Shown here piece by piece: positions 39,775 through 51,394 of a DNA stretch of 64,000 bases. The DNA is taken from positions 4,278,001 to 4,342,000 of the forward strand of contig NC_060118.1 of NCBI RefSeq assembly GCF_021155765.1, read 5' to 3'. Every line of letters begins with the position of its first letter. Position 1 is the stretch's first letter. The stretch comes from Diprion similis (lineage: Eukaryota > Arthropoda > Insecta > Hymenoptera > Diprionidae). Under the pieces are notes generated by a model. The model had not been told where the DNA came from and did no database searches. It worked only from the letters and a program-made list of their open reading frames with translations. The position numbers and the translations under genes were made by a program.

Positions 39775-42391
39775 TTAATCTTCATCCGAAGACTCTGTGG
39801 AGCTTTCAGGCATTGAACTGAACCAATTTTCACGAGCTCCGGTGCTCCTAGAACATAGCAATCTTTAATCTCAATGATCATCTTTTGCTACAGATTAATA
39901 TTTCTCTAACTAGAATGAATTTGTCAAAATATAAATAAAAGAAAATTAAAAAAATCCAGCTGATTATTCTCCATCGAGGTATAGGTATTTGCTAGGGAGA
40001 ATTTTTTGTGTAAAGTTTATCTCACCTCGTACGCTGACGGGTACTAGTGGGCAGTGTCAAGGAAGTACGATAATACTGGGGTGCGGTGCCTAACGGTGTT
40101 TCCTCCGGTCTACGATGCAATGTCATTGTCTCGTGTGGAGAAGTAACTAATTCATCCTGGTTGTCCAGATAATATCGGGAACCGTTTGCACTCTTGCAAT
40201 TCTCACATTCACTACGATAGTCATCCGCATCGTCATGCAAGGTCGGCAGAGCTTGCATGCTGCAAGCGCATGCCACAGATTCGATGCTTCCATCTTGGTT
40301 CACTTCGGTATTTGAAGCAATTTTAGGCTGAAATTGAATATCAGTATTTGAATATGCTCAAAACCTTCAAGATGTTCTTTTGTCAATGCAGTTTCTAGCT
40401 GTCAACTGGAATTAACCGTTGATTTATATTAACATGATTCTTTCAAATAAGATCTCACCTTAAAGTCACAATTTGTTAGATTTGCACTTGGTTGAGCAGG
40501 TGGCTCCCCCTCAACCTGTGGCGCAGCAGTCGGTAGTCCAACAAGTACATCATCATAAAATGCATCCGAACGAATAGAATTTTCATTGGTTGGTGCAGTC
40601 GGTGGAGCAGATTGTGGAGTATTTTGAGGGGATACATTTCGTGGCGGGGTATCGAAAAGCGGAGCAACAGACTGATGAGCAGTAAATTCTCTTCTCAATC
40701 TGAGACTGCCACTGGTAGCTAGGGTTCTGGGAATAGTACGATGGCTGGACGTGCCGGATGTGGGCAATGTTGCAGATATGGTAAAGGCGCCAGCGCCTTG
40801 ACGAGGTAGAGTCGTGTGCTGGTGATAAGCTTTTGGAATAGTGGAGTGGGAAGTTGGTAGAGATAAAATATTACTCTGAGACAAAACGTGAGTTTGGTTG
40901 GTGATAATGCCTGGCGGCGGTGGGAGATTCTCGTAAGTATTAGGTCCTATGTTGAATGTGGTTACAGAGCTATTTGCATAAGCTCCAACCGTCATGGATT
41001 CGCCCTGATTTACTTGGTAGGTATTTGAGTGAGTGTTAGGGCTGCTCAAAGGCCTATTCATCGATGGTATCATCGGAGACGTAGATGCTCCGTGCCTGTC
41101 TGAGAGATTCGGCGTTGTAACTGAGAGGCCAATTTGGCTATTTGCTACAGTCGCGACTGACGAAGGATGAGTACCGTGATTCACCGACAAATACGCGCCA
41201 GGGAAGTTCAATGGTGATAAAGCGTGCGGACTTGTAGATAGCAACGCTTGTTCTGCTCTCGCAGCTGCTACTGCTTCTTCATATGGCGGTGGAGCTTCTC
41301 CACGTGGAAAATAATTACCTGGTGGTTTCCACAACGGATAACCACCTCCGCATGACATGTCATCTGCTGGTCCACCGTGCGACAGTCCACCTCTTTCTAG
41401 GTATCCCATACTACCAAGACTTCTTTGCTCGTCGGTTAATTGTCGATTTTGCCTCCCTGCCACACAAACTATTGTATTCCATTATTTATCCATTGCATTT
41501 TATACGAGTAAAACAAATTTTTATTGGTCAAGCATGGTAAACTATTGAAATGATACAAACATTTAATGGGATTAGGATATAGAAAAATAAATGTTCAATA
41601 TGTAACAACGATATCTGTCGATCTCACCTCTAATCTTTCTCTGGCGAAGTCGATGAATCAAAAAGAATATCAGAGAAAGTGACAATATGGCAGTGATGCA
41701 GCTGGCGACAAGACGAAGTCCCATGTCGCTTGACGTGTTGCCATCTCCCAAGCCGCCTCCGATTCCACTGTTTCCATCTCCGCCGCCAACTGGAAGAGTG
41801 TCGTCCATGCAGATAAACTCGCAGCAAGTGGTGCCAACGCGAAAAGACTTGCAATCCTGTATGCCAAGCGGTATATAAATGACAATGGAAAATTGATTAC
41901 AAAGGTCCAACAAAGCTCTGACTTATTGTTTGATCACCTGCGGCTGCGAGCAGAGAACCGCCTTGCACCATTTTGGATTCCCATTGTCGCAGACGCAGAG
42001 AGTACACGCATCTGGGCCAGGACTGTAGTGAAACCCCGATTCAAAGAATCGGCCCTGTAAGTCTTTGCAAGAACCGCTTCCTCTAGCTTGACCTGAAAGA
42101 TTCATTAATTGCGGTCAAGAATATATTAAGCGGAGGAAATTTTTGTCGATCCGAATTAGTGAAATAGTCGGGGATTCGGCGAGGGTAGGAAAAAGCAATT
42201 GCCTTTTGGAAGATAAAAAGAAATTGTAGGACAAATGAATTCCATAGACGTTGATTTGGGGGGCAGGGTGTGATTATGAACGGGATTGGAGATTGTTTGC
42301 CGCGTGATCGGAGCATAGAGAGCCGGTTCGTACCAGTAAAATGCAGATTTAGCGTGAGCACCGCATAGCTGAGGACTCCGCTGTATCTCAT
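39775..42391 (-). CDS. DGCR2: Single-pass membrane protein with VWC domain and PPPY tail (DGCR2/IDD-like)
   Basis: Six exons join in frame into 604 residues: 42334-42391, 41938-42092, 41628-41856, 40459-41456, 40026-40327, 39775-39847. Order: short hydrophobic signal peptide (about 1-20); von Willebrand factor C domain with ten cysteines (28, 49, 52, 54, 62, 67, 73, 82, 83, 87) including CxxCxC and CCxxxC; Gly-rich stalk; transmembrane helix at about 118-138 followed by a basic stop-transfer RLRQRKIRGR; ~460-residue Ser/Thr/Pro-rich cytoplasmic tail. The tail carries APPPYEEAV (about 202-210), a PY motif that can bind WW-domain proteins such as Nedd4 ligases, and ends in an acidic SSTESSDED. 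VWC plus this tail recalls DGCR2/IDD, but the LDL-receptor A and C-type lectin domains of the vertebrate protein are not seen. The membrane topology is surer than the name. Confidence 0.85.
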
Positions 42392-43088
42392 TCTGCGTTT
42401 CGTTATCTCATTATATACCGTCCACCGTCAACAATGTTGCTTAGTTTTCGTCAACGCATATTCACCGTCATTTCAATCACCACACCAGACATGCGGTTAA
42501 ACCACAAACGACACGCATTGTCAGATCATATCGATAGCACCCACATTTTCTCATTCCTTCACAATTATTCTAATCCCATAACCCAACCGCCAGTCTGAAA
42601 TATAAAAGTACTTAGCTACAAACTCTCCCAAAATGATGATCGATTAGTAAACAGAAATGCTATCTCGGTCGGAGATACGAGTGGCGCCACCTGTCCTATT
42701 TGGGCGGACAATAACGAATTTCTACGAAGCTGCGTTACCTGGCGGCCGGTGGAACGCGAGAAAACCACACTTTCAACCTGTTATGCGCATCACGATAAGG
42801 GGAGGGCAACGGCGGGAGGGCAAGGACAAATGTACAGACACCTAGATTGATTCTGACCCCTCGATATCTCTGTAATTTTACGACTCACAGTTTTGGAGGA
42901 CAAATGTACAGACAGCTAGATTGATTCTGACCCCTTCGATATCTCTAGTAATTTTACCACTTACACTTTTGGATGAGCACCGTTGACGTTACCGGCAGTG
43001 CCTGTGACGCTCATTTGGAACCGTGGGTTGTATAATTACTAGGGATATTGAAAGGGTTTCAATCAATCTAAGTGCCTGTATCTGTACA
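42392..43088. other. Upstream flank of the DGCR2-like gene with a short tandem duplication
   Basis: The first ~200 bases should contain the minus-strand promoter of the DGCR2-like gene. The rest has no coding region; the frame at 42657-42845 runs into a tandem duplication and is not called. Confidence 0.45.
42823..42976. repeat. Tandem duplication of about 76 bases, two copies
   Basis: The unit beginning GACAAATGTACAGACA and containing TAGATTGATTCTGACCCC occurs twice in a row with few differences (CCTCGATATCTCTG versus CCTTCGATATCTCTAG). It is a local duplication without coding content. Confidence 0.8.
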
Positions 43089-44087
43089 GTAGGGTAGTTC
43101 ATTTCAAATTTCATACTTTTTTTTTTGCCTCTTGCCTGGCAGCTCGGTGCCTAATCCAGAAAAAATAATTCCCGTTGAAGCGCAGAGCAAAAAAAATATT
43201 TAGTTGCTATCAACATAAATATTGGTCGCTACCAATTTTTGAAATGATTTTTATTTAATCATATGTGAATCTGGTACGGACATAAATATGTATAGAATAA
43301 ACAGTTTTTGTTACCGAAAGAGGAGTGTCACATCTCTTCAATGTCCCCATTTCACTTTCGATACGGATTTTCATGAACAAATGATTAATTGAACCACGAT
43401 ACGAAGAAAATAAAATTATCCATTTTGTTCTATTATTTAATTTTTTTTGTGTCGTGATTCAATTAATCGTTGTTCATAAAAATCAGTACGGAAAACGAAA
43501 TGGGGACATTAAGGTGATGTGACCTTCCTCTTTCGGTAACAAAAACTGTTTATACTATACATATATAAATCCGTACAGGTTACACGTAATAATAAATCAA
43601 AAACATTTCAATAATTGGAAGCAACTTCTAAATATTATTTGAAAGTACCCAACTTTCAGGAAAATCTTTTTTGAAGTATTTTGTAGCACTTGCTCGATGA
43701 GACAAAAATGAAACTTAATTAATATATTATAAAAAATAAGAAATCGCGAAAATTAATTTATCCCAATTGATATATAACTATCGGTAGTAACTTTCAAATA
43801 AGCTGTTTATAACCTGGTTTTTTAGGAGAATTTTATTCTGACTATTAGGCATCGTTGTGTCGGGTGAGAGACAAAAAAAATAATTTATTCTAAATGACTT
43901 ATCCAACAATAATTGACTCATTTATAGCAATAATCAACATTTTTTATTTCTCTTTTGACCTTCGATAGCGACCTCTAAATGTTTTTTATGCTCTGCGCTT
44001 CAACGAAATTTTTTTAATCTAAATTTGGCACCGAGTTTTCAGTTGAAAGGCGAAATGAAATACACGTTTAAAATGAACTACCCTACC
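43089..44087. mobile_element. Foldback element of about 1 kb
   Basis: The ends are inverted: GTAGGGTAGTTCATTT on the left and AAATGAACTACCCTAC on the right. Inner arms are also mirrored: AACAGTTTTTGTTACCGAAAG near 43300 pairs with CTTTCGGTAACAAAAACTGTT near 43535, and ATGCTCTGCGCTTCAACG on the right pairs with CGTTGAAGCGCAGAGC on the left. The fold centre is near 43430, so the right arm carries about 300 extra bases (roughly 43.62-43.96 kb). No protein is encoded. Confidence 0.8.
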
Positions 44088-45206
44088 GTAAAGTATTTTT
44101 TTAACTGTGCGTAGCGTAGGGCAATTAACGTGAGGCGAATCCGCCTGTGCATAGACATTCGACAATACTATTACTGATTGACATTTCTTCTACAGCCGTA
44201 TGCTGCCGCAAAATCGTGGTTGCCCTTGCGTGGGGAAAAAATACACCGGCACGCAAATCTATCTATATGTATTTTGACGCGCTAAATCCAAACCCGATGT
44301 TTGTTTGGTCCGTACACCTTCAAAATTTTGAGTGAATTGCAAAAATCCACTAAAAATTTAGAAAAATCGCAGTTATCAAAATGAAGAAATTTTTATTGAA
44401 CTGAGTCAGGTATGTTTCATATATATTTCGATACGTTGAATACAAATTCGAAGTCTGTTTGTCTCTAAAACTTCAAAATTTGGAGTAAATTGCGAAAAAC
44501 CGCTGAAGATTGCTAAAAATCACGAAAAATTGTAGTTAAGCATGTGAAAAAAATTGCTGGAAAATTTCGAAAATTTGGGTTGTTTGATGAATTCTAAATT
44601 GCACTTCCTACATTCTCACCCCGACTACTTTTCTTAAAATTTTGGAGACTATAGTGAAAAACGAGGAGAACGATTACATCAAGACATAAGTGAGATGGAG
44701 AGTCGTATCGAGGTAAGTGGAATGTCAACATGATGGCAGATTTTTACTGGACGCTAAAGAGAGAAATAACGAGAAAATAGAAAACGAAAGAGAAACCGGT
44801 TCCGTAGATCATTCGAAGAAAAAAGAGTTCTATACAAGCGAAGAACAGTTTGGAAATAATATTATTTTTTCCTATTTTCTGCTACTTCATTGCTATTTTA
44901 CACGATTTTTGCTAACTCTATGAATGATCGAGATGAACAGATTTTGAATTTAGATTCAGCACATCAAAATCTCTCTATCTAACAAAAATTCCTGTCCCGC
45001 GTAAACAAATGAAAAAGAAGATTTAAATAGCAACAGGTAAAAAAGATTATAATAACAATAGTATACGCATGAAGTTGGCGGTGGGGTGAGATGCCGAAAA
45101 CAAAACAAAAGCATCCAGCAAACAAAACTTCCTATGCTCATAACAAGATGTGCGCTGAGAAGTCGAACGTGAAGTATTTTCACTTTTTCTGACACAAAAA
45201 ATAAAT
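44088..45206. other. Repeat-derived spacer with a degraded GC-rich hairpin cluster
   Basis: No gene is supported. Right after the foldback element, about 44105-44150 carries short GC-rich palindromic motifs (GTGCGTAGCGTAGGGC, GAGGCGAATCCGCCTG) resembling the sharper cluster at 46045-46102. Between about 44260 and 44570 two diverged tandem copies of a ~155-base unit occur, each with CTTCAAAATTT-GAGT-AATTGC. The frames at 44147-44335 and 44717-44923 have no domain. Confidence 0.45.
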
Positions 45207-45545
45207 ATGCAAATGAGAATTATCAAGATGATTTCCGATAGGAATTGTCTTTTTCGCGCGCTGGCGTATTGTGTACACGGCATTCAAGATCGACACGCAG
45301 AGGTGAGACAGAGTATCATTTCAAATATAGTTGATAATTGGTCTACATTTGCGGGTTTTATTACAGGTAATGAGTCATACGGTGCCGTGATTAGGTCACC
45401 TGATGATTACAAATCACACGTGAATAAAAATGGAATTTACGGGATAGAAGCAGAATTAGCTGGAGCTGCGGACATTATTAGAATATGTTTAATCGTGTAT
45501 CGCGGAGAACAGCTCCTCCTCTGCTGCTGGAGACGGACGACGTAG
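45207..45545 (+). pseudogene. OTU-type cysteine protease-like relic
   Basis: The 112-residue frame contains SDRNCLFRALAYCVHGIQDR, which resembles the OTU deubiquitinase active-site region (usual form DGNCLFRAL, with Asp and Cys of the catalytic set). EAELAGAADIIRICLIVYRGE matches the later OTU strand-helix region where the family reads like E-x-x-x-x-A-x-x-x-x-x-I-x-VY. The glycine after Asp is replaced by Arg, and the C-terminal part with the catalytic His is not in frame, although similar coding-like sequence continues to about 45715 in another frame. It may be a broken OTU gene carried by a mobile element, because it lies amid repeats and near GC-rich hairpin clusters. An exon of a host gene is less likely. 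Confidence 0.5.
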
Positions 45546-46044
45546 AGTGGTCCGTCTACGTATAGTAAATGAAAATTATACGAGGACATGTAAAAAAAAT
45601 GATAAAAAATTTATCATTCCACAGCAAAAACATCCCACAGTGAACGATTTTTCGCTCCCTGGTCAACTTCGAAGTAAATTCAAAGTGATAAATGTACAAG
45701 ACAATAAATTTATTTGAAAAAAAAAAGAATCGATATCAATTATTTGTACATTATAAACCAGACACAGTAGACTCTATATCTCTATGTGTAGATATACGTG
45801 AAAGAATCTGAAAATAATAACTATAGCAAAATAAGTCGGCAAATGCAATTGGGGTTGCATGGCATCGGGGGTTTTGTACATGTGAGTGGATTCGTTTACT
45901 AAAACAATCTGAGCAGGCCTGCATAGGGAGCCAATAGCAATGTCGGGTTGATCGGAAACAACCGATCAACAGTTGCAGACCTGTCATCAAATCAGCATAA
46001 ATGAATTCACTTTTCTAATAGACAATGTATAAGGAAATAGAGAG
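45546..46044. other. Flank of the OTU relic, no intact gene
   Basis: To about 45715 an alternative frame continues the OTU relic with a basic tail. Beyond that I see no coding region; the minus-strand frame at 45751-45990 has no domain. Confidence 0.35.
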
Positions 46045-46104
46045 GCGCGTAGCGCCGAGGTGGGGATGGAGCGCGAAGCGCGCAGGGGCGGAGCCCCTAG
46101 TGTT
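46045..46104. repeat. Cluster of three short GC-rich hairpins
   Basis: Three palindromes follow one another: GGCGCGTAGCGCC, GCGCGAAGCGCGC and AGGGGCGGAGCCCCT. Each has a 4-6 base stem and a 2-3 base loop. They stand out sharply in AT-rich DNA and lie about 0.5 kb after the OTU relic. Such arrays are often parts of mobile elements; here the role is unknown. Confidence 0.75.
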
Positions 46105-46617
46105 ATCTGAACGAATAAGCTCCTCCACTGTTGCTCGGTAAGATATTTGTACCATTAAATAAGACGAACTGAAGCCAAATGTACCAATTTAATGGGAACT
46201 TGGTTGCACGTGTACGAGGGTAGTTCACCACCGATGTGACATTCTCTCGAAAAACGCTAAAACACGTATCTCCTACTTTTTTCTGCTCTTTCAAATGCAA
46301 TTAAGTGCATTCAAATATGAGCAATAATATTTTAGTTAAAACTGATTTGTAATTTATGAGCCCTATGATTTTTCGGAATTCAACCCCATTGTAATTGGAC
46401 AAAATGGATTTAGCATTATTCGCCATGAAAATTATCCCCCAATTGGTTTCATTCAAATATCTAAACTGGAAAAATGCGAAACAGCGAAACTACCACTGGA
46501 GTGCCAAAATCGGGGATTGATTTCACACCTTTAAACCGTTTTTCCGCCGTTGAAGAAAATGTGTTGCTTAGATTTCGATGAAAAATAACATATCCCAAGA
46601 TGAACAAAATTGGGGAA

Positions 46618-46635
46618 GGGGGGGGGGGGGGGGGG
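46618..46635. repeat. Poly-G tract
   Basis: About 18 consecutive G residues follow a GGGGAA segment. It is the second such tract in the window, after the one at 20930. Confidence 0.8.
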
Positions 46636-47466
46636 AACCTTGGGAACTTTTATTGTCAGTAATTTTTTTAATCCTTGTAGTGAAATTTACAGGTAACACT
46701 TTTGAGTATGATACTGTTGGGGGAAAAATAGCTTATAGTCGATGTTCCAAGAAGGCATTTATTCTGCAATTTATGAAGGGTCTCAGGCACCAGTCATCTA
46801 CACTGGAAAGGGGGCTTCAAACAGCAAGTAGAAGACGGGTTTATTGTTTGGCTCGCGGCAATCATATTTTTATTTGACTGCAAATTTGATGTTGGGATAT
46901 TTTGGACCTCATGGGACCAGGAAAGCTTAATGAATCGAGAACAACTGGACCGTTGAAATTCAGAATTTAGTCCGTTCTAAGCTAAGAAAAGCTGCATCGA
47001 TTGAGACTGAAAGCATAAAAACCCGTTAATCCATTTTCGAGATATCATTATTTTTATTTCTTCTTTGATGTTATTCAAATAACTTAAGAACTACTGTATC
47101 CATCATATCCGAAATCTAATCGGCTTCAAGTTAAGAAAAGCCTTGACATTGAAACCAACTTCCAAAGTTGCAACATAGCTAGAACAATAAACTTTCTTAC
47201 TCTAACGTTGCGAACTTCAACATTAATCGTTTTTAAAAGCCATGTCATTTTGGCAACTTCATAAAAGTGCTAGGAGATGTTTACAAGACAATAGATGGAA
47301 GACCTATTAATAATGGTGAACAAATTTATGCACAAAATGTCTCTACGAACGTCTGAACGATGGCATATTTGTTGTTGGTGTATATTTTCAGTTCTAATTC
47401 AAAATATATAAACAAGAATAGATATCACACGATAAGCTAGGCAATGAATAAACTTTGAGTTACTGT

Positions 47467-47482
47467 AAATTGAAAAACGGCG
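47467..47482. repeat. Left target-site duplication of the LINE
   Basis: AAATTGAAAAACGGCG immediately precedes the LINE and recurs with one mismatch immediately after its poly-A tail at 51634-51649. Confidence 0.8.
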
Positions 47483-47525
47483 TACCGCAGGCGACGAGGT
47501 GGTGTAAAATCCTCTCGCTCGGGAT

Positions 47526-49100
47526 ATGACGACCCCACGTACACCGAGTAAGTTGACGGGGCCTGAAGTCGGCACAAGCCCGATGGAAGGCCCCCGAGGT
47601 GACCTCAGGGCCCGTGCTTACGTTCCGGCATGGTACGGAGAGTCGCGCCCCCGAGAGATCCTTAGCATCCACAAACATCAGGATGATATGCACGAACAAA
47701 ACGAAAAGTTACCTCAGGTGGTAGCCCCGGTACAGGGGGAATCCATCCCGGGTTCTAATCGAGTGAAAGCCCCGGTGGCCCAGGGCGGCGGCATGGAGTT
47801 TGAGGGCCGCAGAACGTGCAAAAAACAGGCGGCGAAGACGGCGACGCGAAAAAAGGAAAAAATGGACAGGACGACACTGCGACTACCCAGACGGGAAAGG
47901 ACAGGCAGCGTGTCGAGCGCGGGTAGCGAGGCGAGTTACTCTTTCGCTGTATCTGCGATCGGCACCGATACCAGAATAACGGACAGTACAGACCTGATGG
48001 AGTTACTAACAATAATACAGAGGACAGTGACAAAGATGGCCGTGGCAGCGGCCATCCAAAAAAACATTAACATGACGGTCAAACACGGAATAAAGATGAT
48101 ATTCCAGGCTGCTGGCGTTGCGCTAAATAGGTACATATATCAAGACATCCCCGAGTGAACGCAAGTTGGATTACGAATCGACGGAGACGGAAGTCGAGAC
48201 GAAGGTAAAGCAACGGGAAATACCACGGACAAAGCGGAAACGGGAAGCGACTGGGACTACTCCGGAGTCCTCTCAAAACAGTCCCACGGTAGTGGAACCG
48301 GCCGCAGCCTGGCAAACTGTAACAAAAAAAAAAAAAAACGTAGACAACAGAACGGAAGACACGGACGGACAAGACGAATGCGATGACCCGGGCTGATGGG
48401 CGCACAGCGGCTCCCAAACACTGGGGGACGGCCGTGCTCGTTAAGCCCGGGAATAACAGTACTTACTTAGACATCGTGAAGAGGATATGGACGACGGTCG
48501 ATCCGAAGAAGAGCCACGTTCAAGTGACGACTCTGAGGAAGACCAAAAACGGACTGTGTCTTCGGAAAATCAAGACGGATGCAGACGGACGGGACGGTTT
48601 CGGACGGGCACTGCAGGACGCGGTCGGCGACGCGGACATCGTCAGGGCCGGGACCTCCAAGGTTCAATTGGAGATCTTGGACCTGGACTGAGTCGCGACC
48701 AAGGCTGACGTAGTGCAAGCACTGAAACGGAAAACAGGACGAGATACAGACTTTGGCGTCCACATCTTCGGTCCGAATTGGGCCGAACAGTTTATGTCCG
48801 TATGCGACCTTGAGTCGCAGGAAGCCAGAGCACTGTTTGGCCGCGGACGGATCGGGATCGGATGGGTGGGTTGCCACGTCCGACAGCGACTCACTGTGAC
48901 AAAATGCCACAAGTGCCTGGGTTACGGGCACACGGAGGCTAATTGCACAAACAAGGACCGGACGAAAAGTTGCGGAAAATGCGGGGAGACGGGACATTAT
49001 GCGACAAACTACAAAAAAAAGACAGACCAGTCTGCCCACTGTGCGCCAAGGTGGGGCACGGTTATGCGGCGCATCTTGCGGGATCCGACACCATTCGCGG
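47526..49100 (+). pseudogene. LINE ORF1 (gag-like) with CCHC zinc knuckles, broken
   Basis: A 210-residue frame at 47526-48158 gives the basic, low-complexity N-terminus. Coding then moves frame twice (48166-48396, 48383-48691), passes a stop at 48689-48691 and continues to about 49100. Two knuckles read CHKCLGYGHTEANC and CGKCGETGHYATNY (last Cys lost) near 48905-49010. A third, CPLCAKVGHGYAAH, is in the next frame at about 49028-49070. The order is that of R1-type ORF1 proteins, which bind element RNA in a ribonucleoprotein. At least three frameshifts and one stop show it is dead. Confidence 0.8.
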
Positions 49101-49559
49101 TGGAACGTGGACAAACTCTACATACGGAAGTTCTCAGCGGAACTGGGGTCAGCGCCGGCCTCGATTACGGACGTTCCCCTAGAGCTGACTGGCCGGCGAA
49201 AGGCGGAAAGACTGACAGACGAGACGACGAAACTGATAGCACGGCTGTGCGACTGTGCAATGCCGAAACCACAGTATGCATGAAACAGATCACCACAATA
49301 CTGGTGGACGGACGAAATAGCCGAGCTGCGGAATGGTTGCCTGGCCAAACGGAGACGAGTAATGTGGGCTGGCAGGACTCGAAAGGGAAACCCTTCAGGC
49401 GTAATACAAAACAGAATGGAAACGGCTAACGGACGCTATCAGAGACAGCAAGGCGCGATGCTGGAAGAAGCTCTGCGAAGAGGTGGACAGGGATCCCTGG
49501 GGAACTGGTTACACGATCGTGATCAGTAGACTAGGGACCCGGACCCCGCCGGAAATCAA

Positions 49560-51394
49560 AGACGCGGAGCCTCGCGTCGGCTAGTGGACGGACTGTTTCC
49601 GACACAACCGAGATGTACGCGGAAGACTTTACCGCGGAGGAGCTCGTCAGAGCATCCAATGAGCGCGAGTAAGACGCCAGGGCCCGATGGGGTACCGGCG
49701 GTAAGTCCTCCGGCTGATGGCCAGCCTGAAGTCGGAGATACTTCTTGACCTGTACAACATGTGCCTAACGACAGGGACCTTCAGTGAACGTTGGAAGGAG
49801 GCGAGGTTGGTCCTTATCCCTAAGGGTAAGGGCGACCCCAGCACGCCGTCGGCCTACCGGTCATTGAGCTTATTAAACACGACAGGAAGACTGTACGTAC
49901 GAACAGCTCCTGCAGCCACGACTCACGGTCGCAATACAGAACAGGGGAGGTCTCTCGGACCAGCAGTTCAGCTTCCGGAGGGGTCGATCAACTATTTGAG
50001 CTATCCAAGAGGTGGTCACACCTTCCGGGCAACTGACAGACACTGCCACGCTGCGCGACCTATCGTGCTGTTGGCGACACTGGACGTGAAGAACGCCTTC
50101 AACTCGGCCAGGTGGGTGGATATCTTGAAGAAGCTGAGAGGCGATTTTGGGGTTCTATCGTACGTGTTCCGGGTTGTGGAAGATTACCTTCGGAACAAAC
50201 GACTGACGTACGAGACAATCGAAGATCAAGTGACGCAACAGATCGTCGCGGAGGTCGCCCAAGGCTACGTACTTGGACCAGACTTCTGGAACGGTGTCTC
50301 GAAAGTCTGCTCAGACTGGAGCTCCCGCTCCGCATTCGCCTAGTCGCTTACGCTGATGATGTGGCGGCGGTGATAGTCGAGCGCTCTCCAGAGCTGGCGC
50401 AATACAAACGGTACAAACTGAACCAGACGATGCGACGAGTCGGACGGTGGATGACTGATCACGGACTGCAACTCGCTACAAAAAAACGGAACTGGTGCTT
50501 CGCACCAGAAAACATATACCATATTACGTATGACGATTGGGACAGACCAGATCGAGACCGGAGGAGAAGTCAAGTATCTGGGGGTGACCCTAGATATGAA
50601 GATGACTTTCTGGCCTCACATACAAAGGACAGCCCGGAAGGCGGCCGAAAGGATCGCATCCCTAAGCTGCCTGACGACACGAACGGACCGAGACCAGGGA
50701 AACGGGGACTACTAATGTTGACAACGAACTCTATCCTTCTCTACAGTGCGGAGATCTGGGCAGACTCTCTGAAGATCAAGAAATACTATCAGGCGATGAC
50801 GACGCGACGGTACAGAGACGGAGCGCGTTCAGGATCGCCTGTTCCTACCGGATGGTCTCAGCACAGGCTGTCCTGGTGGTGGCGGGCGTGATTCCCATAA
50901 ATCTCCTTGCTTTCGAAGGCAAGAGAATCTACGGAAGAGACGCGGGCGTGACCCGACGGGACGCGGCAACGATAGAAAAAGACAGGACGTGGCAAGAATG
51001 CTAGACGGAAGGAACGACAGGAAACTGGACGCGACCATTGATAAAGGATCTGAGATCATGGGTCCAGAGAGGGTTTGGGGACGTGAACTTTTACGTCACC
51101 TAGCTTCTGACGGGCCACGGCTACTCTAGACGGTACCTTCACAACATGAACTGATTACGGATGCCAAACTTTAAGTACTGCAGACACGAACGAGACGACG
51201 CGGAACACACGTTCTTCGAATATGACCACTGGACAGAACTCATTGTCAGACGAAGACTGAAGACGACCGTAGGAAGCATCAACCCCGACAACATTGTCGA
51301 GGTAATGCTCCACGCAACAAAGCGGTGGCAACTCGTTGCCACCTATACAGAGACTATCCTACGACGGAAGCACGCGGCCGGCTGCCTGATGTGA
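49560..51394 (+). pseudogene. LINE ORF2 reverse transcriptase remnant, broken
   Basis: Reverse transcriptase blocks appear in successive frames. The fingers region FSERWKEARLVLIPKGKGDP, used in R1-type elements, is at about 49780-49845. LLATLDVKNAFNSARW (first catalytic Asp) is near 50070. VAYADDVAAVIVE (catalytic Asp pair, YADD box at 50349-50360) comes next, then KYLGVTLDMKMTFWPHI near 50570. A C-terminal Cys/His segment (FKYCRHERDDAEHTFFEYDHW) lies near 51170. At least four frame changes are needed. No apurinic-like endonuclease is seen in the ~450 bases before it, indicating an internal deletion. Confidence 0.8.

Larger units (their letters stand above)
46105..47482. other. AT-rich region before the LINE insertion
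   Basis: No gene is supported. It contains a long poly-G tract at about 46618-46635. The frame at 46578-46877 runs through the G tract and is not coding-like. A partial motif CTCTAACGTTGCGAACTTCAAC at about 47201-47222 resembles the right end of the small inverted-repeat family seen at 32.1 kb. Confidence 0.4.

Noticed and set aside
42823-42976. CRISPR-like repeat array
   Set aside because: Only two adjacent units without spacers, in a eukaryotic genome; it is a simple tandem duplication.
48713-49429. CCHC zinc-knuckle frame as a host CNBP-like gene
   Set aside because: Its frame is broken, it sits between LINE ORF1 and reverse transcriptase sequence, and the whole is bounded by a target-site duplication.
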